Below are positions 55,301 to 63,709 of a DNA stretch of 64,000 bases, piece by piece. Positions within the stretch are counted from its first letter, which is position 1. Every line of letters begins with the position of its first letter. Location: NCBI RefSeq assembly GCF_025149915.1, contig NZ_CP102278.1, forward strand, positions 1 to 64,000. The letters are read 5' to 3'. Source of the DNA: Coprococcus eutactus (GTDB taxonomy: Bacteria > Bacillota > Clostridia > Lachnospirales > Lachnospiraceae). The notes under the pieces were generated by a model. It ran no database searches. It was not told the DNA's origin and saw only the letters and a list, made by a program, of their open reading frames with translations. Position numbers and translations under genes: made by a program.

Positions 55301-55568
55301 AGAGGAGCTTCTTGAGGAAGGATTTGTCCGTGAGATAGTATCCAAGGTTCAGACTATGAGAAAAGAGGCTGGATTCGAGGTTATGGACAAGATCACTGTA
55401 TACGCTGACGGAAGCCAGAAGGCAAATGACATCATCGCAGCAAATGCGGATGCCATCATCGGCGACGTTATGGCAACAGAGATCATAACCGGCTCGGTTG
55501 ACGGATACACCAAAGAGTGGAACATCAACGGTGAGAAGGTAACTCTTGGAGTGAAGAAGAACGACTAA
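52398..55568 (+). CDS. ileS: Isoleucyl-tRNA synthetase, long type-2-like form
   Basis: 1056 residues. HIGH motif PHIGHVLTR near residue 53, KMSKSKGN near 607, and the GWDTHGLPVELEVEKLLG block of the editing-synthetase core. Length and the motif 2 context (GPPTANGKPHIGH) match the eukaryote-like type 2 (about 1040-1060 residues) rather than type 1 with a terminal zinc finger (about 920). Type 2 forms are known to be less sensitive to mupirocin; this is family knowledge, not shown here. GAAAGGAAAG precedes the ATG. The T-box directly upstream controls it. Confidence 0.95.
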   Translation: MYDKVSTKLEFVNREQKVLDFWKENQVFEKSVEETKDLPTYTFYDGPPTANGKPHIGHVLTRVIKDMIPRYQTMKGHNVVRKAGWDTHGLPVELEVEKLLGIDGKEQIEEYGLEPFIQKCKESVWKYKGMWEEFSGKVGFWADMDNPYVTYHDDFIESEWWALKKIWDQGLLYKGFKIVPYCPRCGTPLSSHEVAQGYKTVKERSAVVRFKVIGEDAYFLAWTTTPWTLPSNVALCVNPDETYVKVKAADGYTYYLAQALADKVLGGLAKEAADDQAAVPAYEVLETYVGKDLEYKEYEPLYECVKPVCEKQHKKGHFITCDTYVTMTDGTGIVHIAPAFGEDDANVGRNYDLPFVQFVDGKGDLTEETPFAGMFVKDADPEVLKDLDARGLLFDAPKFEHEYPHCWRCDTPLIYYARDTWFIKMTAVRDKLVKNNDTVNWIPESIGKGRFGDWLKNVQDWGLSRNRYWGTPLNIWECECGCRHAIGSKEELRSMSDNCPEDIELHRPFIDAVTIKCPECGKQMHRVTEVIDCWFDSGSMPFAQWHYPFENQDIFEKHFPADFISEAVDQTRGWFYSLMAISTLLFDKAPFKNVIVLGHVQDKDGQKMSKSKGNAVDPMDALNKYGADAIRWYFYSNSAPWLPNRFHEDAVVECQRKFMGTLWNTYAFYVLYANIDNFNPLEHELEYDKLSLMDKWLLSKLNSTVKAVDANLGAYKIPETTRVLEEFVDDMSNWYVRRGRERYWAKGMEQDKVNAYMTLYTALVTIAQTVAPMLPFMAEDIYQNLVRNIDKDAPLSVHLCSFPEVDEKMIDPELEVAMDEILKIVVLGRAARNTANIKNRQPIGKMYVKADKKLFGEEKAIIEDELNVKNVEFDDDVSAYTTYSFKPQLRTVGPKYGKHLGKIKEHLSALDGNAAMAELKAEGALKFEADGEEIVLTEADLLIDMAQMDGFVSEADGGVTVVIDTNLSEELLEEGFVREIVSKVQTMRKEAGFEVMDKITVYADGSQKANDIIAANADAIIGDVMATEIITGSVDGYTKEWNINGEKVTLGVKKND

Positions 55569-55632
55569 GGGATATAATATTAGGGTTTAAAACAGGCATT
55601 TTGGAAAAAATATCCCTGATCAAGAGAATACG

Positions 55633-55681
55633 GCCCGAAAGGTACAAATCTTAAAGATTTTGTATCTTTCGGGCTATTTTT
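55633..55681 (+). terminator. Terminator after ileS
   Basis: GCCCGAAAGGTACA (55633-55646) pairs with TGTATCTTTCGGGC (55661-55674), one G-T, followed by TATTTTT. The stem can extend into the AAATC/GATTT loop. Confidence 0.88.
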
Positions 55682-55762
55682 ATGTGATTTAGGAAAATTT
55701 TGTACTTTCTTTAAATATATTTGGATATTAGGGGATGACGGTGGAATTACGATTTATTAAGT

Positions 55763-55791
55763 TTGTGTATGTGTGGTGTTGGGAGTATATT
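55763..55791 (+). promoter_or_regulatory. Promoter of the phosphoesterase gene
   Basis: TTGTGT at 55763-55768, 17 bases, TATATT at 55786-55791, 77 bases before the chosen start codon. Confidence 0.65.
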
Positions 55792-55867
55792 ATTGTATGA
55801 ATAAATCGTACAAAGGACTGCCGTCAATATGTATATTGGCCAGTCAGAAAAACAAAGGAGAAAAAAG

Positions 55868-57073
55868 ATGATAGCAATTTTCATTGCACCTTTTTACATA
55901 GCGTTAAATATATATTTGTTCTGGAGAATAAAGGGCTGGGTACAGGCATATTTCCCGAAACTCAAAGGCAAGAAGGGCTGGATAGTCCCGATAGTGCTAT
56001 ATGCATTTCTGGCGTCGGCGCTGGTGATCGCATTCTTCCTGCCACAGGGAAGGTTCAAACGTGGCATGAAGCTGGTGGGAAATTACTGGCTGGGTGTTCT
56101 GCTTTATATGATATTCTTCATAGTGATAGCCGAGCTTGGAAGATTCCTACTGCTTCATGTATTCAGAGTGAGCAAAGATAAGATATGTGTGCCGCGGGTT
56201 CGCAGGATAGTAGGCTGTGTGTGCGCAACACTTATCATGTGTATATCATTCTGGGGAGTGGTAAATGCGAGACTTGTGCGGGTGACGCCTTATGATGTGA
56301 CCATCAATAAGGAAGCACGGGATGAGAATGGTCAGAAGATGGATTCCATGAAGATAGTGCTGGTTGCAGATCTTCATCTTGGATACAACTTAGGCGTCAG
56401 GCAGGTTCAAAGAATAGTGAATTCCATAAATAAGCAGGACGCAGATCTGGTGCTGATAGCGGGTGATATATTTGACAACGAATGGGAAGCCGTTGACCAG
56501 CCGGAGGAGCTTGAGAAAATACTCCGGGGGATCAAATCAAAGTATGGAGTGTATGCATGCTATGGTAACCACGACATACAGGAGCAGGTGCTTGCCGGAT
56601 TTACATTTGGCGGACAGAAGGAGAAGACCAGTAGCTCTGAGATGGACGAGTTTATGGAGAAGGCGGGAATCACACTTCTTCGCGACGAGGGAGTGCTGAT
56701 AAACGATTCCATATACATCTATGGCCGCCGCGATGCCCACAGACCGGGAAATGGAGTCACAGACAGAGAATCCGCAGACGAGATCACGAAAAATGTGGAC
56801 AAATCAAAACCTATCATAGTTCTCGATCACGAACCAAAGGAGCTGGAGGCGCTGTCGTCGGCAGGTGTGGATATGGATCTGTGTGGACACACCCATGACG
56901 GACAAATGTTCCCAGGCAACATACTTGTGGCGATGATGTGGGAAAATTCCTGCGGTTACCTGAATGTTGACGGTATGCATAACATAGTGACATCCGGAGT
57001 CGGCGTGTTTGGCCCCGATATGCGGGTAGGAACCAAGGCGGAGATATGCCCGATAACGGTGAATTTTAAATGA
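55868..57073 (+). CDS. Membrane-bound calcineurin-type phosphoesterase (YkuE-like)
   Basis: AAAGGAG at about 55854-55860 selects the ATG at 55868 (401 residues) over 55829. The N-terminus has about four helices. The metallophosphoesterase domain shows the metal motifs VADLHLGYN, AGDIFDN, YGNHD and CGHTHDGQMFPG, all with intact ligands. This layout matches YkuE-like proteins that act on phospholipid- or nucleotide-type phosphoesters at the membrane. The substrate is unknown. It is transcribed alone. Confidence 0.88.
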   Translation: MIAIFIAPFYIALNIYLFWRIKGWVQAYFPKLKGKKGWIVPIVLYAFLASALVIAFFLPQGRFKRGMKLVGNYWLGVLLYMIFFIVIAELGRFLLLHVFRVSKDKICVPRVRRIVGCVCATLIMCISFWGVVNARLVRVTPYDVTINKEARDENGQKMDSMKIVLVADLHLGYNLGVRQVQRIVNSINKQDADLVLIAGDIFDNEWEAVDQPEELEKILRGIKSKYGVYACYGNHDIQEQVLAGFTFGGQKEKTSSSEMDEFMEKAGITLLRDEGVLINDSIYIYGRRDAHRPGNGVTDRESADEITKNVDKSKPIIVLDHEPKELEALSSAGVDMDLCGHTHDGQMFPGNILVAMMWENSCGYLNVDGMHNIVTSGVGVFGPDMRVGTKAEICPITVNFK

Positions 57074-57269
57074 CCACCATACCGCATAATATTTTGCCAA
57101 CCGCCCACATAACTTAATTAATAAAGGAAAATAACCATAATACCACAATACTCTGGACTTTACGGCAAAAATAAAGTAAATTTACGGGTATATAAACTGA
57201 TTCGGGCCAAAAAATGAGGGGAGTGCCGGGTCGGATAATATGGATAACCTGGAAAGAGGAGGCGGTTGT

Positions 57270-58988
57270 ATGGAAAAGTTAAATGAGATCGTGTCGGCGG
57301 TGGATGGATTTGTCTGGGGACCGGTCATGCTGGTGCTTCTGGTTGGAACTGGAATATTTCTGACGATCAGAACAGGATTTCTTCCTTGGAGGAACCTCGG
57401 CTATGCGTTGAAGAGTACACTTAGCAAGGAGGCAAGGACAAAGAGCAGAGGAACCGGAGACGTGTCACCATTTTCGGCACTGACCACTGCGCTTGCTGCA
57501 ACCATAGGAACGGGAAATATCGTTGGTGTTGCAACGGCCATGGTATCGGGAGGTCCGGGAGCACTGGTGTGGATGTGGATATCCGCGGCATTTGGACTGA
57601 CATCCAAGTTCTCAGAGTGTATGCTTGCTATCAAGTACCGTGAGGTGAATGCCAAGGGCGAGATGAGCGGCGGTCCTATGTACACTATGAAGAAAGCATT
57701 TAAGCATAAGAAGTTCGGCGCAGTGCTGGGCTGGCTGTTCGCACTCTTTGCAGTCATCGCTTCATTTGGAATAGGAAATATGACACAGGCCAATTCCATA
57801 TCCGAATCTCTTAGCAGCACATTCAGCGTGCCTACATATGTGACAGGAATCATACTTACGGTTTTTGCCCTTCTTATAATAGTTGGAGGAATCAAGACCA
57901 TATCTAAGGTGTCATCAGTTGTTGTTCCTTTGATGGCGATATTCTATGTTGTAGCCGGACTTATTGTAATAATCGTCAATATCCAGAATCTTCCTGCAGG
58001 AGTTGCCATGATATTCAAGATGGCATTCTCAGTCAAGGCAGTCGGTGGTGGTCTGTGTGGTACGATCACAGCAGCTATGATGAACGCCATGAGATTCGGT
58101 GTTGCCAGAGGAGTATTCTCAAATGAAGCCGGAATGGGCTCGGCGGCCATCACAGCGGCAGCTGCCACAACAGACAATCCTGTCCGTCAGGGTTACATCA
58201 ATATGACAGGTACATTCTGGGATACTATAGTAGTCTGCACCATCACAGGTCTCTGTATTGCATCATCGGGTGTGCTTGGAATCACGGAGAACAGTACAAA
58301 GGGCAGCTATCAGGTGAGCGGAACGGCGGTTACTGTGGAGGCTGTTGATTCTGATAACAAGACTACCACGACGGATTATACATATGAATTCACAGATGAC
58401 CAGCTCATTCTGACAGATACATCCAATTCGTCAAATACCCTGACGCTTTCAGTTCTTCCATCCGACGAACTCAACAAGGATGAGAATACAAAGCTTGCAA
58501 GTGAGCTTGTGGTGGAGGAGAGTCAGGCGGTCATAGGAAGTCTTACCGGTACATGGACTGATGTAGCCGGAAACCATTATACATTTGCTGAGGATGGAAC
58601 ATTTGCCTGCTCAACTGTTATAAAAGGTGCGGCTCTCACGATCCTGTCATTTGGCTCTGCACTTGGCAAGGTGGGAGGCTGGCTCGTAACTATAGGAATT
58701 GTGCTCTTCGCATTCTCCACGATCCTTGGATGGGAGTATCACGGAGAGAAGGCGTTCGAGTACCTGTTCAAGTCGCACAAGTACAATATGATATACAGGA
58801 TAGTGTTCTCGCTCGTTGTATACGTAGGCGCGACGATATCACTGGATCTTGTATGGAACTTCTCAGATATAGCGAATGCGCTCATGGCGATTCCGAACCT
58901 TATCTGTCTGCTGGCATTAAGCGGAGAGATCGCAAAGGATATGAAGGAATTCCAGGTGGTTATCAAGGCAGAGAAAGCATCAAAGTAG
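57270..58988 (+). CDS. Sodium:alanine symporter (AGCS) with inserted soluble domain
   Basis: AGAGGAGG at 57255-57262 selects the ATG at 57270 (572 residues). Family blocks are GPVMLVLLVGTGIFLTIRTG, FSALTTALAATIGTGNIVGV, EAAMGSAA-like NEAGMGSAAITAAAATTDNP and LFAFSTILGWEYHGEKAFEY. AGCS proteins are usually about 450-480 residues. Here about 110 extra residues (about 340-450) lie between SSGVLGI and IKGAALTILSFGSALG. The extra part is hydrophilic and beta-rich, with GTWTDVAGNHYTFAEDGTFA, a pattern seen in small lipocalin-like domains. It falls in an external loop. It transports alanine or glycine with sodium. Confidence 0.92.
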   Translation: MEKLNEIVSAVDGFVWGPVMLVLLVGTGIFLTIRTGFLPWRNLGYALKSTLSKEARTKSRGTGDVSPFSALTTALAATIGTGNIVGVATAMVSGGPGALVWMWISAAFGLTSKFSECMLAIKYREVNAKGEMSGGPMYTMKKAFKHKKFGAVLGWLFALFAVIASFGIGNMTQANSISESLSSTFSVPTYVTGIILTVFALLIIVGGIKTISKVSSVVVPLMAIFYVVAGLIVIIVNIQNLPAGVAMIFKMAFSVKAVGGGLCGTITAAMMNAMRFGVARGVFSNEAGMGSAAITAAAATTDNPVRQGYINMTGTFWDTIVVCTITGLCIASSGVLGITENSTKGSYQVSGTAVTVEAVDSDNKTTTTDYTYEFTDDQLILTDTSNSSNTLTLSVLPSDELNKDENTKLASELVVEESQAVIGSLTGTWTDVAGNHYTFAEDGTFACSTVIKGAALTILSFGSALGKVGGWLVTIGIVLFAFSTILGWEYHGEKAFEYLFKSHKYNMIYRIVFSLVVYVGATISLDLVWNFSDIANALMAIPNLICLLALSGEIAKDMKEFQVVIKAEKASK

Positions 58989-59000
58989 AATATTAAGTCC

Positions 59001-59038
59001 GGGGACGGAGGGGTCAGAAACCTCCGTCCCCTTTTTTT
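59001..59038 (+). terminator. Strong terminator after the symporter
   Basis: GGGGACGGAGG (59001-59011) with its complement at 59021-59031, then seven Ts. It is also a copy of the dispersed repeat described at 59120. Confidence 0.9.
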
Positions 59039-59119
59039 ATACTCTCTTAACCTAACTTTATACTTACTTTATTTTTTGTCCAAATTATGTTCATAAGTGA
59101 TGGTTATTATATACAATAT

Positions 59120-59154
59120 ATGGGGACGGAGGTGCCTGACCCCTCCGTCCCCAT
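59120..59154. repeat. GGGGACGGAGG palindromic repeat copy
   Basis: ATGGGGACGGAGG (59120-59132) and its complement (59142-59154) enclose TGCCTGACC. The same GGGGACGGAGG core occurs at 59001, 60957 and 60982. This copy lies 39 bases before the hsp70 start, so it could affect transcription or translation of that gene. Confidence 0.75.
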
Positions 59155-59192
59155 GAGTGGATCAGAATACCATAACAGAGAGGTTGACATAT

Positions 59193-60953
59193 ATGAGCAG
59201 AGTAATAGGAATAGATCTGGGAACAACAAACAGCTGTGTGGCAGTGCTTGAGGGCGATCAGCCAACCGTCATACCGAATTCGGAGGGTGGCAGGACCACA
59301 CCTTCCATAGTAGCCATCACGAAGAATGGCGAGAGACTGGTGGGTGAGGCTGCCAGGAGACAGATGACTGTGAATGTGGACAGAACTATCACATCCATCA
59401 AGAGAGCGATGGGAACAACATACAGAAAGAGGATAGACGGCAAGGATTATTCAACGCAGGAGATATCGGCCATCATACTTGCAAAGCTGAAGAGCGATGC
59501 TGAGAGCTATCTGGGCGGACCGGTATCTGATGCAGTCATAACAGTCCCGGCTTATTTTGACGACAGCCAGAGGCAGGCGACCAAGGATGCCGGAAGAATA
59601 GCGGGGCTGAATGTGCTCCGAATCATAAATGAGCCTACATCGGCGGCTCTTGCCTATGGCCTGGACAATGGTCAGGCGCAGAAGATACTTGTGTACGATC
59701 TTGGTGGAGGAACGTTTGACGTGTCTGTTATAGAGATAGGGGACAGCGTCATAGAGGTTCTTGCCACCGCGGGAGACAATCATCTGGGCGGAGATGATTT
59801 TGATGAGAGGCTGCAGGACTACGTCATCAAGACCTTTAAAAAGGAGACAAAGGTCAATCTGGCGAAGGATATCACGGCATCCCAGAGAGTGAGGGAGGCT
59901 TGTGAGAATGCCAAGAAGGAGCTCTCATTCGCGCAGACTGCACACATCAATCTGCCATTTATATCGACGGTGAAGAATCAGCCGGTGCATCTAGACATGA
60001 CGATAACCAGGGAGCAGTTCAACGAGCTCACCTATGATCTGGTGGAGAGAACGGCGGGACCCGTGAATCAGGCGCTGTCCGATGCGGGCATAACGAGAAA
60101 TCAGATAGATAAAGTGCTGCTGGTGGGTGGCTCCACCCGTATACCGGCGGTTGTGGATAAGGTTCGTGCCATAACCGGCAGGGAGCCATCCAAGAATATG
60201 AACCCGGACGAGTGCGTTGCCATGGGTGCGGCGGTTCAGGGAAGCAAGCTCAGCGGCGAGCTCACCGTGTCGAACAAGGTGAACGATATTCTCCTCATGG
60301 ACGTGACGCCTCTCTCGCTGTCCATCGAGACCCTTGGAGGCGTGGCAAATGTCATCATTTCGAGAAATTCAGCCATTCCGACCAGGGCATCAAAGATATT
60401 TACCACGGCGGGCAATTTCCAAAGGGATGTCGAGATCAAGGTATACCAGGGCGAGAGGCATTTCACAAGGGACAACAAGCTGCTAGGCAACTTCAGACTC
60501 AGCGGTATCAAGAGAGCCATGGCGGGCGTTCCTCAGATCGAGGTCACATTTGACATGGATGCAAATGGTATTCTCAAGGTCTCAGCTAAGGATCTGGGCA
60601 GGGGCGTGGAACAGCAGATAGTGATCACATCCAGCACCAACCTTTCGGAGGAGGAGATCCGCAGAGCCAGGGAGGATGCGAAGAAGTACGAGGATGATGT
60701 GGCTGGAGCCAGAGAGTTCAAAGACATTATGAACGAGGCCGAGGCGTATGTATATAAGGTAGAGAATCTTCTTGAGACCAAGGGCGTACAGCTCGACAAG
60801 AAGGAGATGAAGCGGATCAAGAGCGACTGCGAGTATCTGAGGAAGCTTGTGACACGAACAGACATGAATCATGTAGATGACGTGGAGATGGGCAGGATGA
60901 AGGAAGCCTACAGACAGCTCCAGGAATCCGCAGAGAAACTGGAGACAATGTAG
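59193..60953 (+). CDS. Hsp70 chaperone, DnaK paralogue
   Basis: AGAGAGG supports the ATG at 59193 (586 residues). The nucleotide-binding domain has [35 protein letters not shown] and [11 protein letters not shown]. The substrate domain has [18 protein letters not shown]. It is shorter than canonical DnaK (about 610-640), with a reduced lid and no EEVD-like end. No hrcA, grpE or dnaJ precedes it, so it is probably a second, specialised Hsp70. It lies with a zinc-ribbon membrane protein, DUF5685 and a J protein that is its likely partner. Confidence 0.9.
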   Translation: MSRVIGIDLGTTNSCVAVLEGDQPTVIPNSEGGRTTPSIVAITKNGERLVGEAARRQMTVNVDRTITSIKRAMGTTYRKRIDGKDYSTQEISAIILAKLKSDAESYLGGPVSDAVITVPAYFDDSQRQATKDAGRIAGLNVLRIINEPTSAALAYGLDNGQAQKILVYDLGGGTFDVSVIEIGDSVIEVLATAGDNHLGGDDFDERLQDYVIKTFKKETKVNLAKDITASQRVREACENAKKELSFAQTAHINLPFISTVKNQPVHLDMTITREQFNELTYDLVERTAGPVNQALSDAGITRNQIDKVLLVGGSTRIPAVVDKVRAITGREPSKNMNPDECVAMGAAVQGSKLSGELTVSNKVNDILLMDVTPLSLSIETLGGVANVIISRNSAIPTRASKIFTTAGNFQRDVEIKVYQGERHFTRDNKLLGNFRLSGIKRAMAGVPQIEVTFDMDANGILKVSAKDLGRGVEQQIVITSSTNLSEEEIRRAREDAKKYEDDVAGAREFKDIMNEAEAYVYKVENLLETKGVQLDKKEMKRIKSDCEYLRKLVTRTDMNHVDDVEMGRMKEAYRQLQESAEKLETM

Positions 60954-60956
60954 CCT

Positions 60957-61005
60957 GGGGACGGAGGTGCCTGCCCCCCCTGGGGACGGAGGTACCTGAC
61001 CCCCG
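60957..61005. repeat. Two tandem half-copies of the GGGGACGGAGG repeat
   Basis: GGGGACGGAGGTGCCTGCCC starts at 60957 and GGGGACGGAGGTACCTGACC at 60982, both ending in a C run. They lack the second arm, unlike the 59120 copy. They start 4 bases after the hsp70 stop codon. Confidence 0.75.
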
Positions 61006-61021
61006 ATACGAAATGGGAGAC

Positions 61022-61050
61022 TTGGAATATCGGGTATCTTTATATATAAT
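61022..61050 (+). promoter_or_regulatory. Promoter of the zinc-ribbon/DUF5685/J operon
   Basis: TTGGAA at 61022-61027, 17 bases, perfect TATAAT at 61045-61050. Thus these genes can be expressed apart from hsp70. Confidence 0.75.
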
Positions 61051-61080
61051 ATTTAGAAAATTACGAGGAGAATGGTGATT

Positions 61081-61476
61081 ATGAAAGACAAATTTATAAG
61101 ATTTATGAGATCCAGGTACGGCAACGATCAGTTGTCATCATTTCTTACCTGGGGCGGATTGATATTTATGGTGCTGGATGCATTTATCAAGACAGGGATA
61201 TTTTATTTCCTTGGACTTCTCATGTTCATATATGGATATGTCAGGATCATGTCCAAGAACTATGACAAGCGCGCGGCGCAGAACAGATGGTTCATGGAGC
61301 ATACCGCAGGCGTGAGAAATATATTCAAGCGCGCGAAGAAACAGAAGGAAGCCGGCAAGGAATACAAGATATTTGTCTGCAACAAATGCCAGCAGATGAT
61401 CAGAGTGCCAAGAGGAAAGGGCAAGATAGAAATCAGATGCCCTAAGTGCGGCAACAGATTTGTGAAGAAGTCATAG
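61081..61476 (+). CDS. Two-helix membrane protein with C-terminal zinc ribbon
   Basis: GAGGAG at 61065 is well spaced from the ATG at 61081 (131 residues), while the ATG at 61072 is too near. Hydrophobic helices lie at about 19-35 and 39-58. The cytoplasmic tail is basic and ends in a zinc ribbon, CNKCQQMIRVPRGKG with a later CPKCGNRF. It is unknown, but similar zinc-ribbon tails bind nucleic acid or proteins. The next genes are DUF5685 and a J protein. Confidence 0.8.
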   Translation: MKDKFIRFMRSRYGNDQLSSFLTWGGLIFMVLDAFIKTGIFYFLGLLMFIYGYVRIMSKNYDKRAAQNRWFMEHTAGVRNIFKRAKKQKEAGKEYKIFVCNKCQQMIRVPRGKGKIEIRCPKCGNRFVKKS

Positions 61477-61530
61477 TAACAGCGCAGACGGATAAAGTCT
61501 TATGTTGGAATATAGTGTGGAGATTGAGAG

Positions 61531-62463
61531 ATGTTTGGATATATAGTGGTGAACCAGCCTGAGCTTAAGATGAAAGAATATGATGAATACCGTAAGTATT
61601 ATTGCGGCCTGTGCAAATCGCTGAAGGACAGATATGGTGCCAGAGGACAGATCAGCCTCAGCTACGACATGACATTTCTGGTACTTCTTCTGACAGGGCT
61701 ATATGAACCGGAGAAGTTTTCGGGCAGCCGAAGGTGCATCGCACACCCGGCATCAAAGCATACTTATGTACAGAATGAGTACACAGACTATGTTGCTGAC
61801 ATGAACGTGATCCTTACCTATTATAAATGTATAGATGACTGGGACGATGAGCATATGTTTACCCGGAAGCTTTATGCAGATGTGCTGCTCGCCGGGAAAA
61901 ATGGCAGGAGACTCAAGGAAGATTATCCACAGAAGATTCGCAGCATAGTGGAGAACCTCAAGGCGATAAGCGAGCTGGAGGATGCGGGATCAGACGATAT
62001 GGATGCATTGTCGGGGCATTTTGGCAATATCATGGCAGAGATCTGTGCACCGGCTCATGACGAGTGGGAATCTTATCTCAGGACGATAGGCTATTATCTG
62101 GGCAAATTTGTCTACATAATGGATGCATATGACGATATAGAAAAGGATATAGGAGCAGGAAATTACAATCCGTTTGTATGCAGACTTGCACATGAGCTGG
62201 ATGTTGATGTACAATCAGTGGGTGTGGATTCGCCCATAGAACCGGGCAAATGGCAGGAGCTTGCAGAGTGGACGAAGGACGTTCTGATGATGATGGTGGC
62301 TCCGCTTGCAAAGGAGTATGAGATGCTCCCTATTATTGAGAATGTAGGAATACTCAGGAATATAATATACTCAGGAATATGGGAAGCGTATTATGCAACT
62401 ACGAACAGAAGATGTGGATGCGCAGAAGATAAAAATACAGATGGTGAAAATGCAGATAAATAA
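61531..62463 (+). CDS. DUF5685-family protein
   Basis: 310 residues, mostly helical, no signal peptide. The start MFGYIVVNQPELKMKEYDEY and YYCGLCKSLKDRYG is typical of DUF5685, whose function is unknown. Two Asp-rich motifs stand out: CIDDWDDE at 100-107 and DAYDDIEKDIGAGNYNP at 198-214. These resemble the paired metal motifs of squalene/phytoene synthases (an inferred resemblance). The cysteines CGLC and CIAHP add a possible metal site. The C-terminus is Cys- and charge-rich (RRCGCAEDKN). It sits between the zinc-ribbon membrane protein and the J protein, probably in one operon. Confidence 0.82.
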   Translation: MFGYIVVNQPELKMKEYDEYRKYYCGLCKSLKDRYGARGQISLSYDMTFLVLLLTGLYEPEKFSGSRRCIAHPASKHTYVQNEYTDYVADMNVILTYYKCIDDWDDEHMFTRKLYADVLLAGKNGRRLKEDYPQKIRSIVENLKAISELEDAGSDDMDALSGHFGNIMAEICAPAHDEWESYLRTIGYYLGKFVYIMDAYDDIEKDIGAGNYNPFVCRLAHELDVDVQSVGVDSPIEPGKWQELAEWTKDVLMMMVAPLAKEYEMLPIIENVGILRNIIYSGIWEAYYATTNRRCGCAEDKNTDGENADK

Positions 62464-62556
62464 AAACGTCATCAAATAGAAGATTATTTGATTATAGCAC
62501 TAGGCCTAGTCAAAGACGATTATAAATGGTTTGGTGAAAAGGATAGGGAACAGATT

Positions 62557-63357
62557 ATGAAGGATCCTTACGAGGTACTGGAACTCAAAAGAGGTGCCAG
62601 CGAAGAAGAAGTGAAAAAAGCATATAGAAGGCTGAGCCGCAAGTATCATCCGGATGCAAATATCAACAATCCCCACAAGGATGAGGCTGAGGAAAAGTTC
62701 AAGGAGATACAGCAGGCGTACAAGTCCATTGTGAGTGGTGAGGCCGACCGTGCAAGTTACGGTGGTGCTGGTGGATATGGAACCGGAAGCTCGCAGGGCT
62801 ACGGCGGCGGTTATGGATCTGGTAGATCTTATGGTGGGAGCTCTTATGGCGGTTCGTCAGGAGGCTACGGACAGTATGATGATCCATTTGGCGGTTTTGG
62901 AGGATTTGGCCCATTTGGCTTTGGAGGATATCAGAGACAGAATGACTACGATCCAAATGATAAGGATTCCAGATATTTTCAGGCTGCGAAGAACTACATG
63001 AACAGCGGAAGCTATGAGGAGGCGAAGAACGTCCTCAATCAGATAGATAACCACGATGCCAGATGGCATTATTACAGTGGTGTGTGCAACGCCGGACTTG
63101 GCAATCAGATAAGGGCCATGGAGATGATAAAGCGCGCCATGGAGCTTGACCCGGGCAATCAGGAGTACCGACAGGCATATGAGGCCATCAAGAGCGGACG
63201 CCAGTGGTACATGGACAGAGGTGCCGGATATGGAATGGATATGCCGACCGGCGGAAAGTTCTGCAACAACCTTTGTACTATATGTACCCTCATGTCATGT
63301 TGTGTAAGCGGTATGCCTTGTGTGTGCTGCATGCCTGGTGGATACGGTAGAAGTTAG
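62557..63357 (+). CDS. J-domain cochaperone with Gly/Tyr linker and Cys-rich tail
   Basis: The ATG at 62557 (266 residues) starts directly at the J domain: [20 protein letters not shown], with the catalytic HPD at 31-33. A Gly/Ser/Tyr-rich linker (about 68-130) follows, then a TPR-like helical part ([40 protein letters not shown]). The last 35 residues contain eight cysteines in a hydrophobic setting ([18 protein letters not shown]). No DnaJ zinc fingers are present, so it is a J-like (type III) protein that could stimulate the Hsp70 at 59193. The tail may bind metal or membrane. Confidence 0.88.
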   Translation: MKDPYEVLELKRGASEEEVKKAYRRLSRKYHPDANINNPHKDEAEEKFKEIQQAYKSIVSGEADRASYGGAGGYGTGSSQGYGGGYGSGRSYGGSSYGGSSGGYGQYDDPFGGFGGFGPFGFGGYQRQNDYDPNDKDSRYFQAAKNYMNSGSYEEAKNVLNQIDNHDARWHYYSGVCNAGLGNQIRAMEMIKRAMELDPGNQEYRQAYEAIKSGRQWYMDRGAGYGMDMPTGGKFCNNLCTICTLMSCCVSGMPCVCCMPGGYGRS

Positions 63358-63362
63358 ATAAA

Positions 63363-63394
63363 AACCCCCTGGGAGTCGCCTCTCCCAGGGGGTT
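63363..63394. terminator. Hairpin after the J-domain gene
   Basis: Perfect 13-bp stem AACCCCCTGGGAG (63363-63375) and its complement at 63382-63394, loop of 6. The T tract is weak, but the stem is strong. Confidence 0.75.
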
Positions 63395-63623
63395 CGTTCG
63401 TGCCTTATATAGCATAATGATAGATTTAATATCTTCTGTCTGGTCACATTATAGCATATACGAGATACGTTTACAATATTCTAGTAATCATCGAAAACGC
63501 ATGAGCTCCCAATAAATTTTGATATTATCAGACATTTCTCGCCGTTTAATGTAAAAAAACTGTAAATTCTATTTGACTATAGTCTAATTTTATGTCGTCA
63601 TTTAATAAATTTTTCCTCATGTA

Positions 63624-63652
63624 TTGTTAAAAAAAAGGGTTGATGATAGAAT
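63624..63652 (+). promoter_or_regulatory. Promoter of glycogen phosphorylase
   Basis: TTGTTA at 63624-63629, 17 bases, TAGAAT at 63647-63652 with an upstream TGA (extended -10). The rest of the 316-base gap from 63395 shows no other clear feature. Confidence 0.65.
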
Positions 63653-63709
63653 GAAACAGTGAAAATGGAAATAAAATATATCTATTTATCCAAGGAGGGA
63701 ATGAATCAG

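Noticed and set aside
63395..63623. Catabolite-repression (cre) site before glgP
   Set aside because: Best candidates (around ATACGTTTACA at 63467 and GAAAACGC at 63494) have two or three mismatches to the consensus.
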